Positions 1-8,884 of a stretch of DNA of 64,000 bases are shown in pieces. The position numbers and the translations under genes are program-made. This DNA comes from Pseudomonadales bacterium (GTDB lineage Bacteria > Pseudomonadota > Gammaproteobacteria > Pseudomonadales > Azotimanducaceae). The stretch lies in the NCBI GenBank assembly GCA_041395945.1, contig JAWKZN010000001.1, positions 3,286,001 to 3,350,000 of the forward strand, read 5' to 3'. Under the pieces are notes generated by a model, which did not search any database, was not told where the DNA came from, and worked only from the letters and a program-made list of their open reading frames with translations. How positions within the stretch are numbered: the first letter of the stretch is position 1; each line of letters starts with the position of its first letter.

Positions 1-338
1 ACGGAGTCCACGGCCTCTTCGATCACACCACCGAGTTGCGCAGCAGGATCCTTAGCCTGCGCTTCCTCCAGCGTGTACTGAGCATCCGGATTCCACTCCT
101 GCTTTTCTTCCTCATCCTCACTTTCGACTACAGCGTCCGGGTCGCAGATGTGCCACACCCGGAAGGTTTCGTACTCACCAGTCTCGCGATCAATGGCCAC
201 ACGGAATTCAGCGCTCTCGCCATATCGTTTCTTTGTGGCAGTCGCCAGCGCAACCTCGATGGCATCAAAAATGACGTCCTTCGGGACACCCTTCTCGTGG
301 GAAACGGAATCCACGACCAGGAGAATTTCTTTCGTCAT
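1..338 (-). CDS. nusA: Transcription termination/antitermination factor NusA, N-terminal part
   Basis: This is the first 112 codons of NusA; the gene runs off the left edge. It starts at ATG 338 with MTKEILLVVDSVSHEKG, typical of the NusA N-terminal domain that contacts RNA polymerase near the RNA exit channel. The acidic stretch that follows (EDEEEKQEWNPDAQY) links to the rest of that domain. Only 15 bases separate it from the rimP stop codon, so the two are co-transcribed, as in most proteobacteria where rimP-nusA-infB form one operon. The S1, KH and acidic C-terminal domains lie outside the window and cannot be judged. Confidence 0.95.
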   Translation of the reverse strand, partial: MTKEILLVVDSVSHEKGVPKDVIFDAIEVALATATKKRYGESAEFRVAIDRETGEYETFRVWHICDPDAVVESEDEEEKQEWNPDAQYTLEEAQAKDPAAQLGGVIEEAVDS

Positions 339-353
339 GTCGTTGCTCGAACC

Positions 354-812
354 TCAATCAAACCGCGGGACGACGCGCGCCCGCTGGACATTTTCCAATG
401 GCAGCAAATATTCATCTTCATCTACCCGTACGACGGCTTCGCCATCCTCCAGGCCGGCCAGAATCCCCAGAAACCGTTTCCGGCCTTCGAAAGGGAAGCT
501 CAATCGCACTTCCACCTGTTCGCCGATACTCGCCGCGTACTGCTCCGGTTTGAACAGAATCCGATCCATACCCGGCGACGAGACTTCGAGGGTGTATCTG
601 CTCGAAATGGTGTCTTCCACATCGAGCAGGTCGGCGACCCGGCGGCTGACCCGCTCACAGTCTTCAACACTGACACCCCCGTCCCGGTCGATGTACAGTC
701 GCAGCTTCGTATGGCGCCCCGATGTCAGGTACTCCACACCCCAGATACTGCAGTTTTCCAGCTCGACCACCGGTGTCAGCAATGCTTCGATATCCGCCTC
801 TTTTCTGTTCAC
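354..812 (-). CDS. rimP: Ribosome maturation factor RimP
   Basis: RimP helps assemble the 30S subunit. The protein carries the family core: LRLYIDRDGGVSVEDCERVS, then LDVEDTISSRYTLEVSSPGM, then an SH3-like C-terminal domain ending VQRARVVPRFD. I chose GTG 812 (VNRKEADIEALLTPVVE), giving 152 residues, because family members have about a dozen residues before the conserved PVE segment; an in-frame ATG at 845 would add 11 residues with no recognisable content. Neither start has a strong ribosome-binding site. It is followed directly by nusA and preceded by a long leader holding two terminator-like hairpins and the fMet tRNA, an arrangement also known from E. coli. Confidence 0.93.
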   Translation of the reverse strand: MNRKEADIEALLTPVVELENCSIWGVEYLTSGRHTKLRLYIDRDGGVSVEDCERVSRRVADLLDVEDTISSRYTLEVSSPGMDRILFKPEQYAASIGEQVEVRLSFPFEGRKRFLGILAGLEDGEAVVRVDEDEYLLPLENVQRARVVPRFD

Positions 813-904
813 TCTGTCTAATCTGACCAGGCAGTACGGTCTCATGCACCAGGCGACTGCACTGCTTCGTCATCACTCTCTGGCACACCGGTTTTCCGGA
901 GCAC

Positions 905-930
905 CAATAAAAAATGGGCTTACGCCCATT
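905..930 (-). terminator. Intrinsic terminator in the rimP-nusA leader
   Basis: On the minus strand the stem AATGGGC, loop GTAA and stem GCCCATT are followed by a run of T residues (TTTTATTGG). The 7-bp stem plus T tract fits an intrinsic terminator. It lies about 95 bases before the chosen rimP start, so it would stop transcripts coming from the tRNA promoter unless antitermination occurs. Confidence 0.75.
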
Positions 931-1133
931 CCCGAAAACGTTCCTGCGGCGCGCGAAGGAGCAACTGACTCCTTGACGATCACACCCGCCTGAACTACCT
1001 GTGGCTTACCACCGGTGGGAATACTTCAAGGCTTCCGCCTAGAGGTTTGCCACCTGTGGTGGGCGACCTGCCGGTACGCGATACGCTACCGCCAGGATCC
1101 CGATGACCGGGGCGGTGAGGCTCCCGGCTCGTA

Positions 1134-1158
1134 GAAAATTGCCCCTCTCGGGGCAAAT
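1134..1158 (-). terminator. Intrinsic terminator downstream of tRNA-fMet
   Basis: On the minus strand TTGCCCC, loop GAGA, GGGGCAA, then TTTTC. The perfect 7-bp GC-rich stem with a GNRA-type loop and short T run lies about 30 bases beyond the tRNA 3' end and should terminate part of the tRNA transcript. Confidence 0.75.
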
Positions 1159-1187
1159 TTCTTCGACCTCTTTCGAGGTTTTTCCTT

Positions 1188-1264
<77 letters not shown>

Positions 1265-1278
1265 TCAGCAAGGGGCGG

Positions 1279-1307
1279 ATTATAGGGATCTGGGTGGGCG
1301 CAGGCAA
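1279..1307 (-). promoter_or_regulatory. Sigma-70 promoter for tRNA-fMet
   Basis: On the minus strand -35 TTGCCT (1302-1307), a 17-base spacer, and a perfect -10 TATAAT (1279-1284) lie 14 bases before the tRNA 5' end. The GC-rich bases just after the -10 box are typical of stable-RNA promoters. Confidence 0.85.
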
Positions 1308-1322
1308 CAGCCTGAGTAAAGG

Positions 1323-1340
1323 ACTCAGGTTCGCCTGAGT
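1323..1340 (-). terminator. Hairpin downstream of tRNA-Leu
   Basis: ACTCAGG, a GCGAA-type loop and CCTGAGT form a 7-bp stem 15 bases after the tRNA-Leu 3' end. It is followed by CCTTTACTC rather than a T run, so it may be a weak terminator or a processing/stability hairpin that protects the tRNA precursor 3' end. Confidence 0.45.
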
Positions 1341-1355
1341 GAAGGATCAGAGTGT

Positions 1356-1442
1356 TGGTGCCGAAGAGAGGATTTGAACCTCCACGGGCGTTAGCCCACT
1401 ACCCCCTCAAGGTAGCGTGTCTACCAATTTCACCACTTCGGC
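1356..1442 (-). tRNA. tRNA-Leu (anticodon GAG)
   Basis: The minus strand gives an 87-nt class II tRNA with encoded CCA (1356-1358). The acceptor stem pairs GCCGAAG with CTTCGGC. The anticodon arm CTACC-TTGAGGG-GGTAG gives anticodon GAG, reading CTC/CTT leucine codons. The long variable arm (TGGGCTAACGCCCG region) is typical of leucine tRNAs. It follows secG by 18 bases and is probably cut from the secG transcript; a tRNA-Leu(GAG) after secG is the usual order in gammaproteobacteria. Confidence 0.97.
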
Positions 1443-1460
1443 TAATGAGGCCCTGGCCCA

Positions 1461-1814
1461 TCAGAGGTCAGGGATGTCGGAATCTACAGGTTTCGATTCG
1501 GGAGTCAACTGCTCCACGGGTGTCTCGGGCACCACGACCTGGGGAATCCCCAGTGAGCCGGCGGTTTCTGCGCGCTCTTTGGCCGTGTAAGCCAGGCCGA
1601 ATGAGATCAGGAAAAAGCCGATTGCCAGCCACACGGTCAGTTTGGTCAGGAAAGAGGCCGATCCACTACTGCCGAACATGGTGTTGGACGAGCCGCTGCC
1701 GAACGCTGCGCCCACATCGGCGCCACGACCCTGCTGAAGCAGTACCAGCGCAGCGAGTGCGATGGCATCGGCCACCAGCAGCATCATCAGAACCGTTTCA
1801 TATGTGGACATCAC
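1461..1814 (-). CDS. secG: Protein-export membrane protein SecG
   Basis: SecG is the small subunit of the SecYEG translocon in the inner membrane and helps SecA-driven export. The 117-residue protein has two hydrophobic helices (about residues 5-25 and 57-77) joined by the conserved polar segment LLQQGRGADVGAAFGSGSS and the NTMFGSSGSASFLTKLT motif characteristic of SecG. The C-terminal tail is polar and poorly conserved, as usual. It lies between tpiA upstream and tRNA-Leu downstream. An alternative start one codon later (second Met) is equally possible. Confidence 0.95.
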   Translation of the reverse strand: MMSTYETVLMMLLVADAIALAALVLLQQGRGADVGAAFGSGSSNTMFGSSGSASFLTKLTVWLAIGFFLISFGLAYTAKERAETAGSLGIPQVVVPETPVEQLTPESKPVDSDIPDL

Positions 1815-1918
1815 TTGAGTGCTAACCTCGTATTCACACCAATTTCAATCGCGCCTCGAACTCACCACCCTTACCGGTGGCCATTCTGCGCATACCATTT
1901 CCCTTCACTCTCTGCCGG

Positions 1919-2710
1919 CTAATGCGCTGCCGACCTGCCAGCCTGGGCGATTTCCAGAAACTGCGCGGCTTCCAGAGAAGCACCACCAATCAGCCCACCA
2001 TCTATGTCCGGCTGAGCGAAAAGCTCGGCCGCATTCGCAGGCTTCACACTGCCGCCATACAGCAGGGCCAGATCCCTGCCGAGATCGGGCGCAAGTCCTG
2101 CAAGCGCCTGGCGTATCACCCGGTGCATGGCCTGAGCCAGCGCCGGAGTGGCCGTCTTCCCGGTACCGATGGCCCAGACCGGCTCATAGGCTATCACTCC
2201 ACGGCCCAGGCCCTCGGCGCCGACTCTGGCGGCAACCTGCTCGATCTGCCGGAGCACCACCGACTCGGCATTGCCCGAGTCCCGTTCGGATTCGGTCTCG
2301 CCGATGCACAGCACCGGCTTCAGACCAGCCCGGAGCGCTGCAGCAAATTTTTCTGCCACCATTTCATCGGTCTCACCGGCCTGGCGCCGTTCGGAGTGAC
2401 CGACCAGCACCCAGGTTGCCCCGATATCCTTCAGCATCTCGCCGGCAATCGAGCCGGTATATGCGCCTTCTGCCGCCGCATGCAGATCCTGACCGCCGAC
2501 TTCGACACTGTCGACCAGCCCCTGCTCATCCAGCTGCCGCAGTACATAGCCCAGATAGGCGACCGGCGGGAACAGCACCAGAGATATCGCCTCCGGAAAG
2601 CGCTTTCCAGGCAGAGAAGTTCTGACCCTGGCGAGCGTCGCCGCATATTCGGCCACAAAACGCTTCGAACCGAACATCTTCCAGTTGCCTGCCACGATCA
2701 AACGACGCAT
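1919..2710 (-). CDS. tpiA: Triosephosphate isomerase
   Basis: This cytosolic TIM-barrel enzyme interconverts dihydroxyacetone phosphate and glyceraldehyde 3-phosphate. The start is set at ATG 2710 (MRRLIVAGNWKM), giving 263 residues; the open frame extends 20 codons further upstream without family resemblance. Catalytic motifs are all present: AGNWKM with the lysine at residue 11, VGHSERR with the electrophilic histidine near residue 100, AYEPVWAIGTG with the general-base glutamate, and the phosphate-binding YGGSVKPANA and GGASL near the C-terminus. It sits between glmM and secG on the same strand, the order also found in Pseudomonas. Confidence 0.97.
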   Translation of the reverse strand: MRRLIVAGNWKMFGSKRFVAEYAATLARVRTSLPGKRFPEAISLVLFPPVAYLGYVLRQLDEQGLVDSVEVGGQDLHAAAEGAYTGSIAGEMLKDIGATWVLVGHSERRQAGETDEMVAEKFAAALRAGLKPVLCIGETESERDSGNAESVVLRQIEQVAARVGAEGLGRGVIAYEPVWAIGTGKTATPALAQAMHRVIRQALAGLAPDLGRDLALLYGGSVKPANAAELFAQPDIDGGLIGGASLEAAQFLEIAQAGRSAAH

Positions 2711-2839
2711 GCACCACCCGCAGGCGTTTTTGGGGCGCGCAATGTTACCCACTCGCATCCGGTCGGGCAAACAGATTGGCCAGGGGGCCCCTGATCCCCT
2801 GCCGCGTCGAATCCGGCGCTTTTTGCGTGAATTGGGTGG

Positions 2840-4180
2840 TCAGCCGCCGTTCCGCACCACCTCGGCCAGTTCTTCGGCAATTCGGGAGACCTCGTCTTCG
2901 CGCTCACCTTCCACCATGACCCGGACCACGGGTTCGGTCCCGGAAGGCCGGATCAGGACCCTGCCACGCCCGGAAAGACGTGCGGACTGGGCTGCCACCG
3001 CGGAAGCCACGTCAGCCGCGATCGCGCGCTCCCGCGGACTGGGGACTGACACGTTGAGCATGGTCTGGGGCAGTTTGTGCATACCGGCTTTGAGTTCGCT
3101 CAGCGGTGCCCCCGAATCGATCATCGCGCAGAGCGCCTGAAGTGCGGCAACAATCGCATCTCCCGTGGTGGTCAGATCCAGACAGAGGATGTGGCCCGAA
3201 GATTCACCGCCCAGTTGCCAGTTCCGCTCCCGCAGCGCTTCATGCACGTAGCGGTCACCCACTTTGGCCCGCACGAAATCGATACGCGCTTCGCCCAGGG
3301 CCCGCTCCAGTCCGAAATTGGACATCACCGTGCCGACGACGCCACCTGCGAGCAGGCCGGCTTTCGCCCTGTGCAGTGCGATGATGAACAGCAGTTCGTC
3401 GCCATCCACCACGCCACCCTGCTCATCCACCATCACCACCCGGTCACCGTCGCCATCAAAGGCGATACCCACACTGGCACCCGCCGCCCGGACGGCTTCT
3501 GCCAGGCGCTCCGGCGAGGTGGAGCCACAGTTCTCGTTGATATTGAAGCCATCGGGCTCAGCATTGATCACAGTGACTTTCGCACCCAGTTCCTCAAAAA
3601 CACCGGGTGCGACGTGGTAGGTCGCCCCATTGGCACAATCGAGCAGGATTTTCAGCCCGCTGAGCCGGAAGCCCCGGTTGACGGACGCTTTGCAGAATTC
3701 GATGTAACGACCGGCGGCATCTTCGATACGCATGGCCCGACCGAGCTGATGCGAGTCCACGCAATGCATCGGAGCATCGAGCTGGGCTTCGATCCGCTTT
3801 TCGAAGGCGTCCGGAAGTTTGTTTCCCGAGCCATCGAAGAACTTGATGCCGTTGTCGAAATAGGGGTTGTGGGATGCACTGATCACGATGCCGGCCTCGG
3901 CGCGCAGGGTGCGGGTCAGATAGGCGACCGCCGGAGTCGGCATCGGGCCCATCAGACTGACGTTCACGCCCGCCGAAACCAGTCCTGATTCCAGCACCGA
4001 TTCGAGCATGTAGCCCGATATTCTGGTGTCTTTACCGATCAGGATCCTCGGTGTACTGGATGCTGCTTCCGCAAATACCCGGCCCACGGCCCAGCCGAGT
4101 CGCAGACAGAATTCCGGTGTAATGGGGGGTTCACCGACCCGCCCGCGAATTCCATCGGTCCCGAAGTAACGCCTGCTCAT
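2840..4180 (-). CDS. glmM: Phosphoglucosamine mutase
   Basis: GlmM converts glucosamine 6-phosphate to glucosamine 1-phosphate on the route to UDP-GlcNAc, for peptidoglycan and lipopolysaccharide. The 446-residue protein starts [16 protein letters not shown], has the active-site phosphoserine loop ISASHNP (residues 100-106), the metal-binding loop FDGDGDRV, the sugar-binding GGESSGH, and the phosphate-binding [14 protein letters not shown] at the C-terminus, i.e. all four domains of the alpha-D-phosphohexomutase family. It follows folP by 48 bases, so the two are probably co-transcribed. Confidence 0.97.
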   Translation of the reverse strand: MSRRYFGTDGIRGRVGEPPITPEFCLRLGWAVGRVFAEAASSTPRILIGKDTRISGYMLESVLESGLVSAGVNVSLMGPMPTPAVAYLTRTLRAEAGIVISASHNPYFDNGIKFFDGSGNKLPDAFEKRIEAQLDAPMHCVDSHQLGRAMRIEDAAGRYIEFCKASVNRGFRLSGLKILLDCANGATYHVAPGVFEELGAKVTVINAEPDGFNINENCGSTSPERLAEAVRAAGASVGIAFDGDGDRVVMVDEQGGVVDGDELLFIIALHRAKAGLLAGGVVGTVMSNFGLERALGEARIDFVRAKVGDRYVHEALRERNWQLGGESSGHILCLDLTTTGDAIVAALQALCAMIDSGAPLSELKAGMHKLPQTMLNVSVPSPRERAIAADVASAVAAQSARLSGRGRVLIRPSGTEPVVRVMVEGEREDEVSRIAEELAEVVRNGG

Positions 4181-4228
4181 GGATTATGACTTCCCTGTTC
4201 TGTTTTTCAGCTTCAGCATCCGCATCAC

Positions 4229-5113
4229 TCAGGATGTCAGCGCATCGAGTACTTTCAGTGCATCCACCGTGGCTGCGACATCGTGCACACGCACGATATT
4301 GGCCCCCTGCTCCACCGCAAGCAACGCCGCCGCCACACTGCCTGCCAGACGCTGTTCCGGCCCCCGGCCGGTCAGATCCCCGATCATGCGCTTGCGCGAC
4401 AGCCCCACGAGAATCGGCAGGTCGCGCACCCGCACCGACGCAAGCCCCCGCAACAGGGTCAGATTGTGCGTCAGGCGCTTTCCGAAACCGAATCCCGGAT
4501 CGATGCAGATCCGCTGAGGCCCGATACCTGCCGCCACACAGCGGGCCACCCGCTCCTCCAGAAAGTCGCGCACGGTCCCCACCACGTCGTCGTACTGTGG
4601 CTGCTGCTGCATGGTGGCCGGCTCGCCCTGCATATGCATGAGGCATACGGCTGCCGAAGACTGCGCCAGCACCTCGAGCATCAGCGGATCATCGAGCGCG
4701 GAGACGTCGTTGATCATCTGCACACCGGCTGCCAGTGCCGCACGCGCCACGCCCGCCTTGCGGGTATCCACGGAAAGGATGGTATCGAGTTCGAGAAGTG
4801 CTTCAATCGCGGGCATCACCCGCCCCAGTTCTTCAGACTCAGCGACGGGAGCAGCACCCGGACGGGTTGACTCACCGCCAATATCGAGGATGTCGGCACC
4901 CGCCGCGAGCATCTCTTCGGCCGCAGCGCGCACTCGGCCCAGGTCGACAGTGCCTGACCCTGCACCGGCGCTGAAACGGCCGCCGTCCGAGAAGGAATCC
5001 GGAGTGAGGTTGAGAATTCCCATCACCCGGGGGCCCGCGAGGCTCAGAGCCCGCGAGCCACATTCCAGTCGGCAGGTGAGTCGGGATGCCGGATCGAGCG
5101 TGGCAGCGCCCAT
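4229..5113 (-). CDS. folP: Dihydropteroate synthase
   Basis: FolP condenses p-aminobenzoate with the pterin pyrophosphate to dihydropteroate in folate synthesis; it is the sulfonamide target. The 294-residue TIM barrel shows the signatures MGILNLTPDSFSDGG, ADILDIGGESTRPGA, SVDTRKAGVARAA, MINDVSALDD and DPGFGFGKRLTHNL, followed by the LSRKRMIGDLTG pterin/phosphate loop. It lies 6 bases downstream of ftsH on the same strand, an ftsH-folP-glmM order shared with E. coli and Pseudomonas. ATG 5113 gives a slightly long N-terminus, but no better start is evident. Confidence 0.97.
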   Translation of the reverse strand: MGAATLDPASRLTCRLECGSRALSLAGPRVMGILNLTPDSFSDGGRFSAGAGSGTVDLGRVRAAAEEMLAAGADILDIGGESTRPGAAPVAESEELGRVMPAIEALLELDTILSVDTRKAGVARAALAAGVQMINDVSALDDPLMLEVLAQSSAAVCLMHMQGEPATMQQQPQYDDVVGTVRDFLEERVARCVAAGIGPQRICIDPGFGFGKRLTHNLTLLRGLASVRVRDLPILVGLSRKRMIGDLTGRGPEQRLAGSVAAALLAVEQGANIVRVHDVAATVDALKVLDALTS

Positions 5114-5119
5114 CGCCGT

Positions 5120-7021
5120 CTAATGCTCTCCGGCGGGGCCTCCGATCGGTGCATCGCCGGATGGCTCCGGCTTCGACGCTGACTCACCACCCGGGGGGGG
5201 CAGATCACTGGGATGACGGGGCTTCGCACCCGCCATGATGTCGTCTATCTGATCGGCATTGAGGGTTTCGAATTCGATCAGGGCTTCCGCCATCAGATGC
5301 AGTTTGTCCTTGTGCTCTTCAAGCAGGCGCAGGGCCTCCTTGTAGCAGCCATCAATGATGCTGCGAACTTCTTCGTCGATCGCCCTGGCAGTCTGTTCCG
5401 ACTGGGCCTTGGGCCGAACGCCCGCCGACATGCCCAGGAAGACCTCACCGTCATCCTGGTCATACATGATCGGGCCCATGCGTTCGGAGAGACCCCATTT
5501 GGTCACCATGCTGCGGGCAAGATTGGTGGCACGTTCGATATCATTGGATGCGCCTGTGGTCACATATTCGGACCCCAGGATCATTTCTTCCGCAATCCGG
5601 CCACCGAACAGGCTGCAGATCTGGCTCTTCACACTCTGCCGGGAGAGGCTGTAGCGATCCTCCTCGGGCAGGAACATGGTCACACCAAGTGCCCGGCCAC
5701 GGGGAATGATGCTGACCTTATAGACCGGATCATGGGCCGGCATCATGCGTCCGACAATCGCATGACCTGCCTCGTGATAAGCCGTATTGCGCTTCTCTTT
5801 TTCCGACATGACCATGCTCTTGCGCTCGGCGCCCATCATGATCTTGTCCTTGGCCTTCTCGAATTCATCCATCTCCACCAGACGCTTGCCTGCACGGGCA
5901 GCGAAGAGCGCGGACTCGTTCACCAGATTGGCCAGGTCGGCGCCGGAGAAGCCCGGTGTACCCCGCGCGATGACCGAGGCATCGACGTTGTCTGACAGCG
6001 GAACTTTGCGCATGTGGACTTTGAGAATCTGCTCTCTGCCACGGATATCCGGGAGACCCACCACCACCTGGCGGTCAAATCGACCCGGGCGCAACAGCGC
6101 CGGATCCAGCACATCGGGCCGGTTGGTTGCCGCGATCACGATGATGCCATCGTTGGCTTCGAAGCCGTCCATTTCCACCAGCAGCTGGTTGAGTGTCTGC
6201 TCACGCTCGTCGTGGCCACCGCCGAGGCCGGCACCGCGATGCCGACCGACCGCATCGATCTCGTCGATGAAGATGATGCAGGGGGCCTGTTTTTTCGCCT
6301 GCTCGAACATGTCCCGAACCCGGGAGGCACCTACGCCCACAAACATCTCGACAAAGTCGGACCCGGAAATGGAGAAGAAGGGGACTTTGGCCTCTCCCGC
6401 AATCGCCTTCGCCAGCAGGGTCTTACCTGTACCCGGCGGGCCCACCATCAGCACGCCTCGCGGAATCCGCCCGCCCAGGCGCTGAAACTTTCCAGGATCG
6501 CGCAGAAACTCGACCAGTTCCTGCACATCTTCCTTGGCTTCATCTACACCAGCGACATCGGCGAAGGTGGTCTTTATCTGATCTTCCGACAGCAGACGCG
6601 CCTTGCTCTTGCCGAAAGCCATGGGACCGCCGCGGCCACCGCCACCACCCTGCATCTGACGCATGAAGAGCATGAAAACAGCAATGATGATCAGTATCGG
6701 GAAGCTGGCAATGAGCAGCTGAGACCAGATGCTCTGCTGTTCCGGCAGTTTGCCCGACGTCCGGACGCGATGGTTGTAGAGGTCATCCATGAGTTTCTGG
6801 TCATAGATGTCCGGTCGCACGACCCTGAACTCTTCTCCATTGCGTCGAACGCCGTTGATGATCAGACCTTCGATGACGACCTGCTCGACCTGATCGCTGC
6901 GAACCTGTTCGATGAAATCGGTATAGCTGAGAGTCTGTGGCTCAGGTTTGACGTTGAAATTGTTGAACACCGTCAGCAGCACCGCCGCGATGATCAGCCA
7001 CAGAAGCAAATTTTTTCCCAT
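5120..7021 (-). CDS. ftsH: ATP-dependent zinc metalloprotease FtsH
   Basis: FtsH is a hexameric inner-membrane AAA+ protease that degrades membrane proteins and short-lived regulators such as sigma-32 and LpxC. The start at ATG 7021 ([15 protein letters not shown]) matches the family better than the ATG three codons upstream; this gives 633 residues. There are two transmembrane helices (about residues 3-19 and 98-119) flanking a periplasmic domain, then Walker A GPPGTGKT near residue 195, the second region of homology, and the zinc site [11 protein letters not shown] near residue 415. The C-terminal tail is proline-rich and variable. rlmE is 163 bases upstream. Confidence 0.98.
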   Translation of the reverse strand: MGKNLLLWLIIAAVLLTVFNNFNVKPEPQTLSYTDFIEQVRSDQVEQVVIEGLIINGVRRNGEEFRVVRPDIYDQKLMDDLYNHRVRTSGKLPEQQSIWSQLLIASFPILIIIAVFMLFMRQMQGGGGGRGGPMAFGKSKARLLSEDQIKTTFADVAGVDEAKEDVQELVEFLRDPGKFQRLGGRIPRGVLMVGPPGTGKTLLAKAIAGEAKVPFFSISGSDFVEMFVGVGASRVRDMFEQAKKQAPCIIFIDEIDAVGRHRGAGLGGGHDEREQTLNQLLVEMDGFEANDGIIVIAATNRPDVLDPALLRPGRFDRQVVVGLPDIRGREQILKVHMRKVPLSDNVDASVIARGTPGFSGADLANLVNESALFAARAGKRLVEMDEFEKAKDKIMMGAERKSMVMSEKEKRNTAYHEAGHAIVGRMMPAHDPVYKVSIIPRGRALGVTMFLPEEDRYSLSRQSVKSQICSLFGGRIAEEMILGSEYVTTGASNDIERATNLARSMVTKWGLSERMGPIMYDQDDGEVFLGMSAGVRPKAQSEQTARAIDEEVRSIIDGCYKEALRLLEEHKDKLHLMAEALIEFETLNADQIDDIMAGAKPRHPSDLPPPGGESASKPEPSGDAPIGGPAGEH

Positions 7022-7184
7022 ATCCGTCAAAGACTTATCCTCTCTGTATCGCCCCCGGGAAGTGACTTCCCTGAGGGTCTGTCTCCCGCAGGAGAGATCC
7101 GGGACAATTTACGTCCCGCATCGTGAAATTTCTGTCGCACCCCTGATAATGAATCGAGGCCTGCTCTAAACCTAGCCTACACCA

Positions 7185-7859
7185 CTACCCCAGGTCGCGG
7201 AACCGCTCAGCAACTGCGTACATTTCCCTAGAATCACTCCGGGACGCTTCCGGCTTGACCACCTTGAATCCCGCATACTGCTTGCGCATCTGCCGGATCC
7301 ATTCTTCCACACCACCGCCCTGGAATATCTTGACCACAAGTGTGCCCGTCGGTTTCAACCAGCGCCGGGCGGCGGCTTCGGCGACCTCCACGAGATGCAT
7401 CGAACGGGCCTGATCTGCAGCGCGGATACCACTGATATTTGGGGCCATATCAGACAAAACAAGGTCCACCTTCCCGCTTTCGAGCGCTTTATCCACCTGC
7501 TCATCGACTTCCGGCGCGCCGACCTCCCCCACCACGACCCGGGTTGCGGCCGCCGCCGCGATCGGCCGATAGTCGCAGGCAACCAGCAGACCGCTCCCGC
7601 CGATGCGGCTTTCCACATACTGTGTCCAGCCGCCGGGCGCCGCACCCAGCTCGAGCACCCGCATCCCGGGTTTCAGGAGCCGGAAGCGCGCATCCAGCTG
7701 CTCAAGCTTGAAATGCGCCCGGGAGATCCTGCCCTGGGTGCTGGCCTTCCGGGCAAAAGGATCCTTCCGCTGCCGCTCGAGCCAGCGTGCACTGGACTTA
7801 CTGCGGCTGCCGCTTTTGCTGCGGCGGATGCCTTTTTTCGAATCTTTGCGCTGACTCAT
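7185..7859 (-). CDS. rlmE: 23S rRNA (uridine-2'-O-)-methyltransferase RlmE
   Basis: RlmE (FtsJ/RrmJ) methylates the 2'-O of U2552 in the 23S rRNA A loop, late in 50S assembly. The 224-residue protein opens with a Lys/Arg/Ser-rich tail, then SARWLERQRKDPFARKA and the Rossmann SAM site VLELGAAPGGWTQ. The K-D-K-E catalytic tetrad is recognisable, with the aspartate in LVLSDMAPN and a lysine in GTLVVKIFQG. It lies upstream of ftsH, the order found in E. coli (where the pair is heat-induced). I see no sigma-32 box in its upstream region. Confidence 0.96.
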   Translation of the reverse strand: MSQRKDSKKGIRRSKSGSRSKSSARWLERQRKDPFARKASTQGRISRAHFKLEQLDARFRLLKPGMRVLELGAAPGGWTQYVESRIGGSGLLVACDYRPIAAAAATRVVVGEVGAPEVDEQVDKALESGKVDLVLSDMAPNISGIRAADQARSMHLVEVAEAAARRWLKPTGTLVVKIFQGGGVEEWIRQMRKQYAGFKVVKPEASRSDSREMYAVAERFRDLG

Positions 7860-7975
7860 CTTCTCCCACCTGCAGAATCCGCCGGGGTCGCACGGGGTAC
7901 GCCCACAATAATCGATGAATGCGCCAGGCCTGCTAGAATGCCCGCCCTGTCAGATCGACGCGGAGGACGCGGTCC

Positions 7976-8287
7976 TTGGACAATCAGACCCGGCGCCAGC
8001 TCAAGCAGATCGCCCATCACCTGCATCCCATCGTCACCGTAGGGGATGCCGGCGTAAGCGCTGCCGTGATCGCCGAAGCCGATCGGACTCTGAAGGATCA
8101 CGAACTCATCAAAGTGAAGATTCATGGCGAGGATCGGGACGAACGCGAGCTGATGGGCGAGACACTGGCCGCCGCCTGCACCGCTGCAATCGTGCAGAAG
8201 ATCGGCAAGGTGATCGTACTGTTCCGCCGCAACCCCGAGGCCAATCCGAATCTGTCGAACCTTGCCCGCAGCAGGGCCACACGCTGA
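7976..8287 (+). CDS. yhbY: Ribosome assembly RNA-binding protein YhbY
   Basis: This 103-residue CRS1-YhbY (CRM) domain protein binds pre-50S particles. The family pattern RRQLKQIAHHLHPIVTVGD, then HELIKVKIHGEDRDERE and VQKIGKVIVLFRRNPE is clear. The start is a TTG at 7976, preceded by GGAGG at about 10 bases; no ATG or GTG is in a suitable position. It is divergent from rlmE and converges with greA, the usual order in gammaproteobacteria. The weak start codon suggests modest expression. Confidence 0.94.
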   Translation: MDNQTRRQLKQIAHHLHPIVTVGDAGVSAAVIAEADRTLKDHELIKVKIHGEDRDERELMGETLAAACTAAIVQKIGKVIVLFRRNPEANPNLSNLARSRATR

Positions 8288-8349
8288 AAAAGCCGCGTGA
8301 TCCGGGGAAACGCCGTACCGTCTAACGTTGCAGCAGACCCGCAACCGGT

Positions 8350-8823
8350 CTAACCATGCTCCACCGCGTCGATCTCGTATTCGACCCGGCCATTCGGTGT
8401 TTCAACCACGCCCACATCACCCACACTCTTACCGATTACCGCCCGGGCAATCGGTGACATGACCGAGATCTTGCCAAGCTTCAGATCCGCCTCATCTTCA
8501 CCGACGATCCGATAACGCATCCGGGTTCCTGTTTCCGCGTCTACGAGGGTCACCGTGACGCCGAATATCACCTTGTCGCCCGGCGGTATCCGACTGATGT
8601 CGATGATCTGCGCATCGGCCAGCTTCCCTTCCACCTCTTTGATCCGGCCTTCGTTGAAGCTCTGCTGCTCGCGGGCCGCGTGATATTCGGCGTTTTCTTT
8701 CAGGTCGCCGTGCGCACGGGCTTCGGCGATGGCCTGGGTGATTTCAGCGCGCAGCACCGATTTCCTCTGCTTGAGCTCCTCGCGCAGCGCCTCGGCGCCT
8801 TCTTTTGTCATGGGTGTGGGCAT
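8350..8823 (-). CDS. greA: Transcription elongation factor GreA
   Basis: GreA rescues backtracked RNA polymerase by stimulating cleavage of the RNA 3' end. The 157-residue protein has the N-terminal coiled coil (residues 1-75) with the tip acidic residues in [20 protein letters not shown], and the C-terminal FKBP-like domain with [17 protein letters not shown]. It is downstream of carB on the same strand, 61 bases away. Length and motifs are normal for the family. Confidence 0.97.
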   Translation of the reverse strand: MPTPMTKEGAEALREELKQRKSVLRAEITQAIAEARAHGDLKENAEYHAAREQQSFNEGRIKEVEGKLADAQIIDISRIPPGDKVIFGVTVTLVDAETGTRMRYRIVGEDEADLKLGKISVMSPIARAVIGKSVGDVGVVETPNGRVEYEIDAVEHG

Positions 8824-8884
8824 CGACTAGCCTCGAGTCCGGTTCGGAAATTCTGCCCGCAATATGGGGGCGACTGCCAGCAGT

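Larger units (their letters stand above)
813..1187 (-). other. Leader between tRNA-fMet and rimP
   Basis: This stretch of about 375 bases has no convincing gene. Read on the minus strand it begins right after the fMet tRNA, passes a small hairpin (CCTCGAAAGAGG), a terminator-like hairpin at 1134-1158, about 200 bases without clear features, then a second terminator-like hairpin at 905-930, and reaches rimP. In E. coli the metY-rimP-nusA leader contains terminators through which NusA limits its own synthesis; a similar role here is an inference from position and structure only. No clear sigma-70 promoter for rimP was found inside the leader. Confidence 0.6.

Noticed and set aside
1816..1824. 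GAGTGCTAA, half of a CIRCE element, just before secG
   Set aside because: The matching half TTAGCACTC is not found 9 bases away, so this is a chance half-site.
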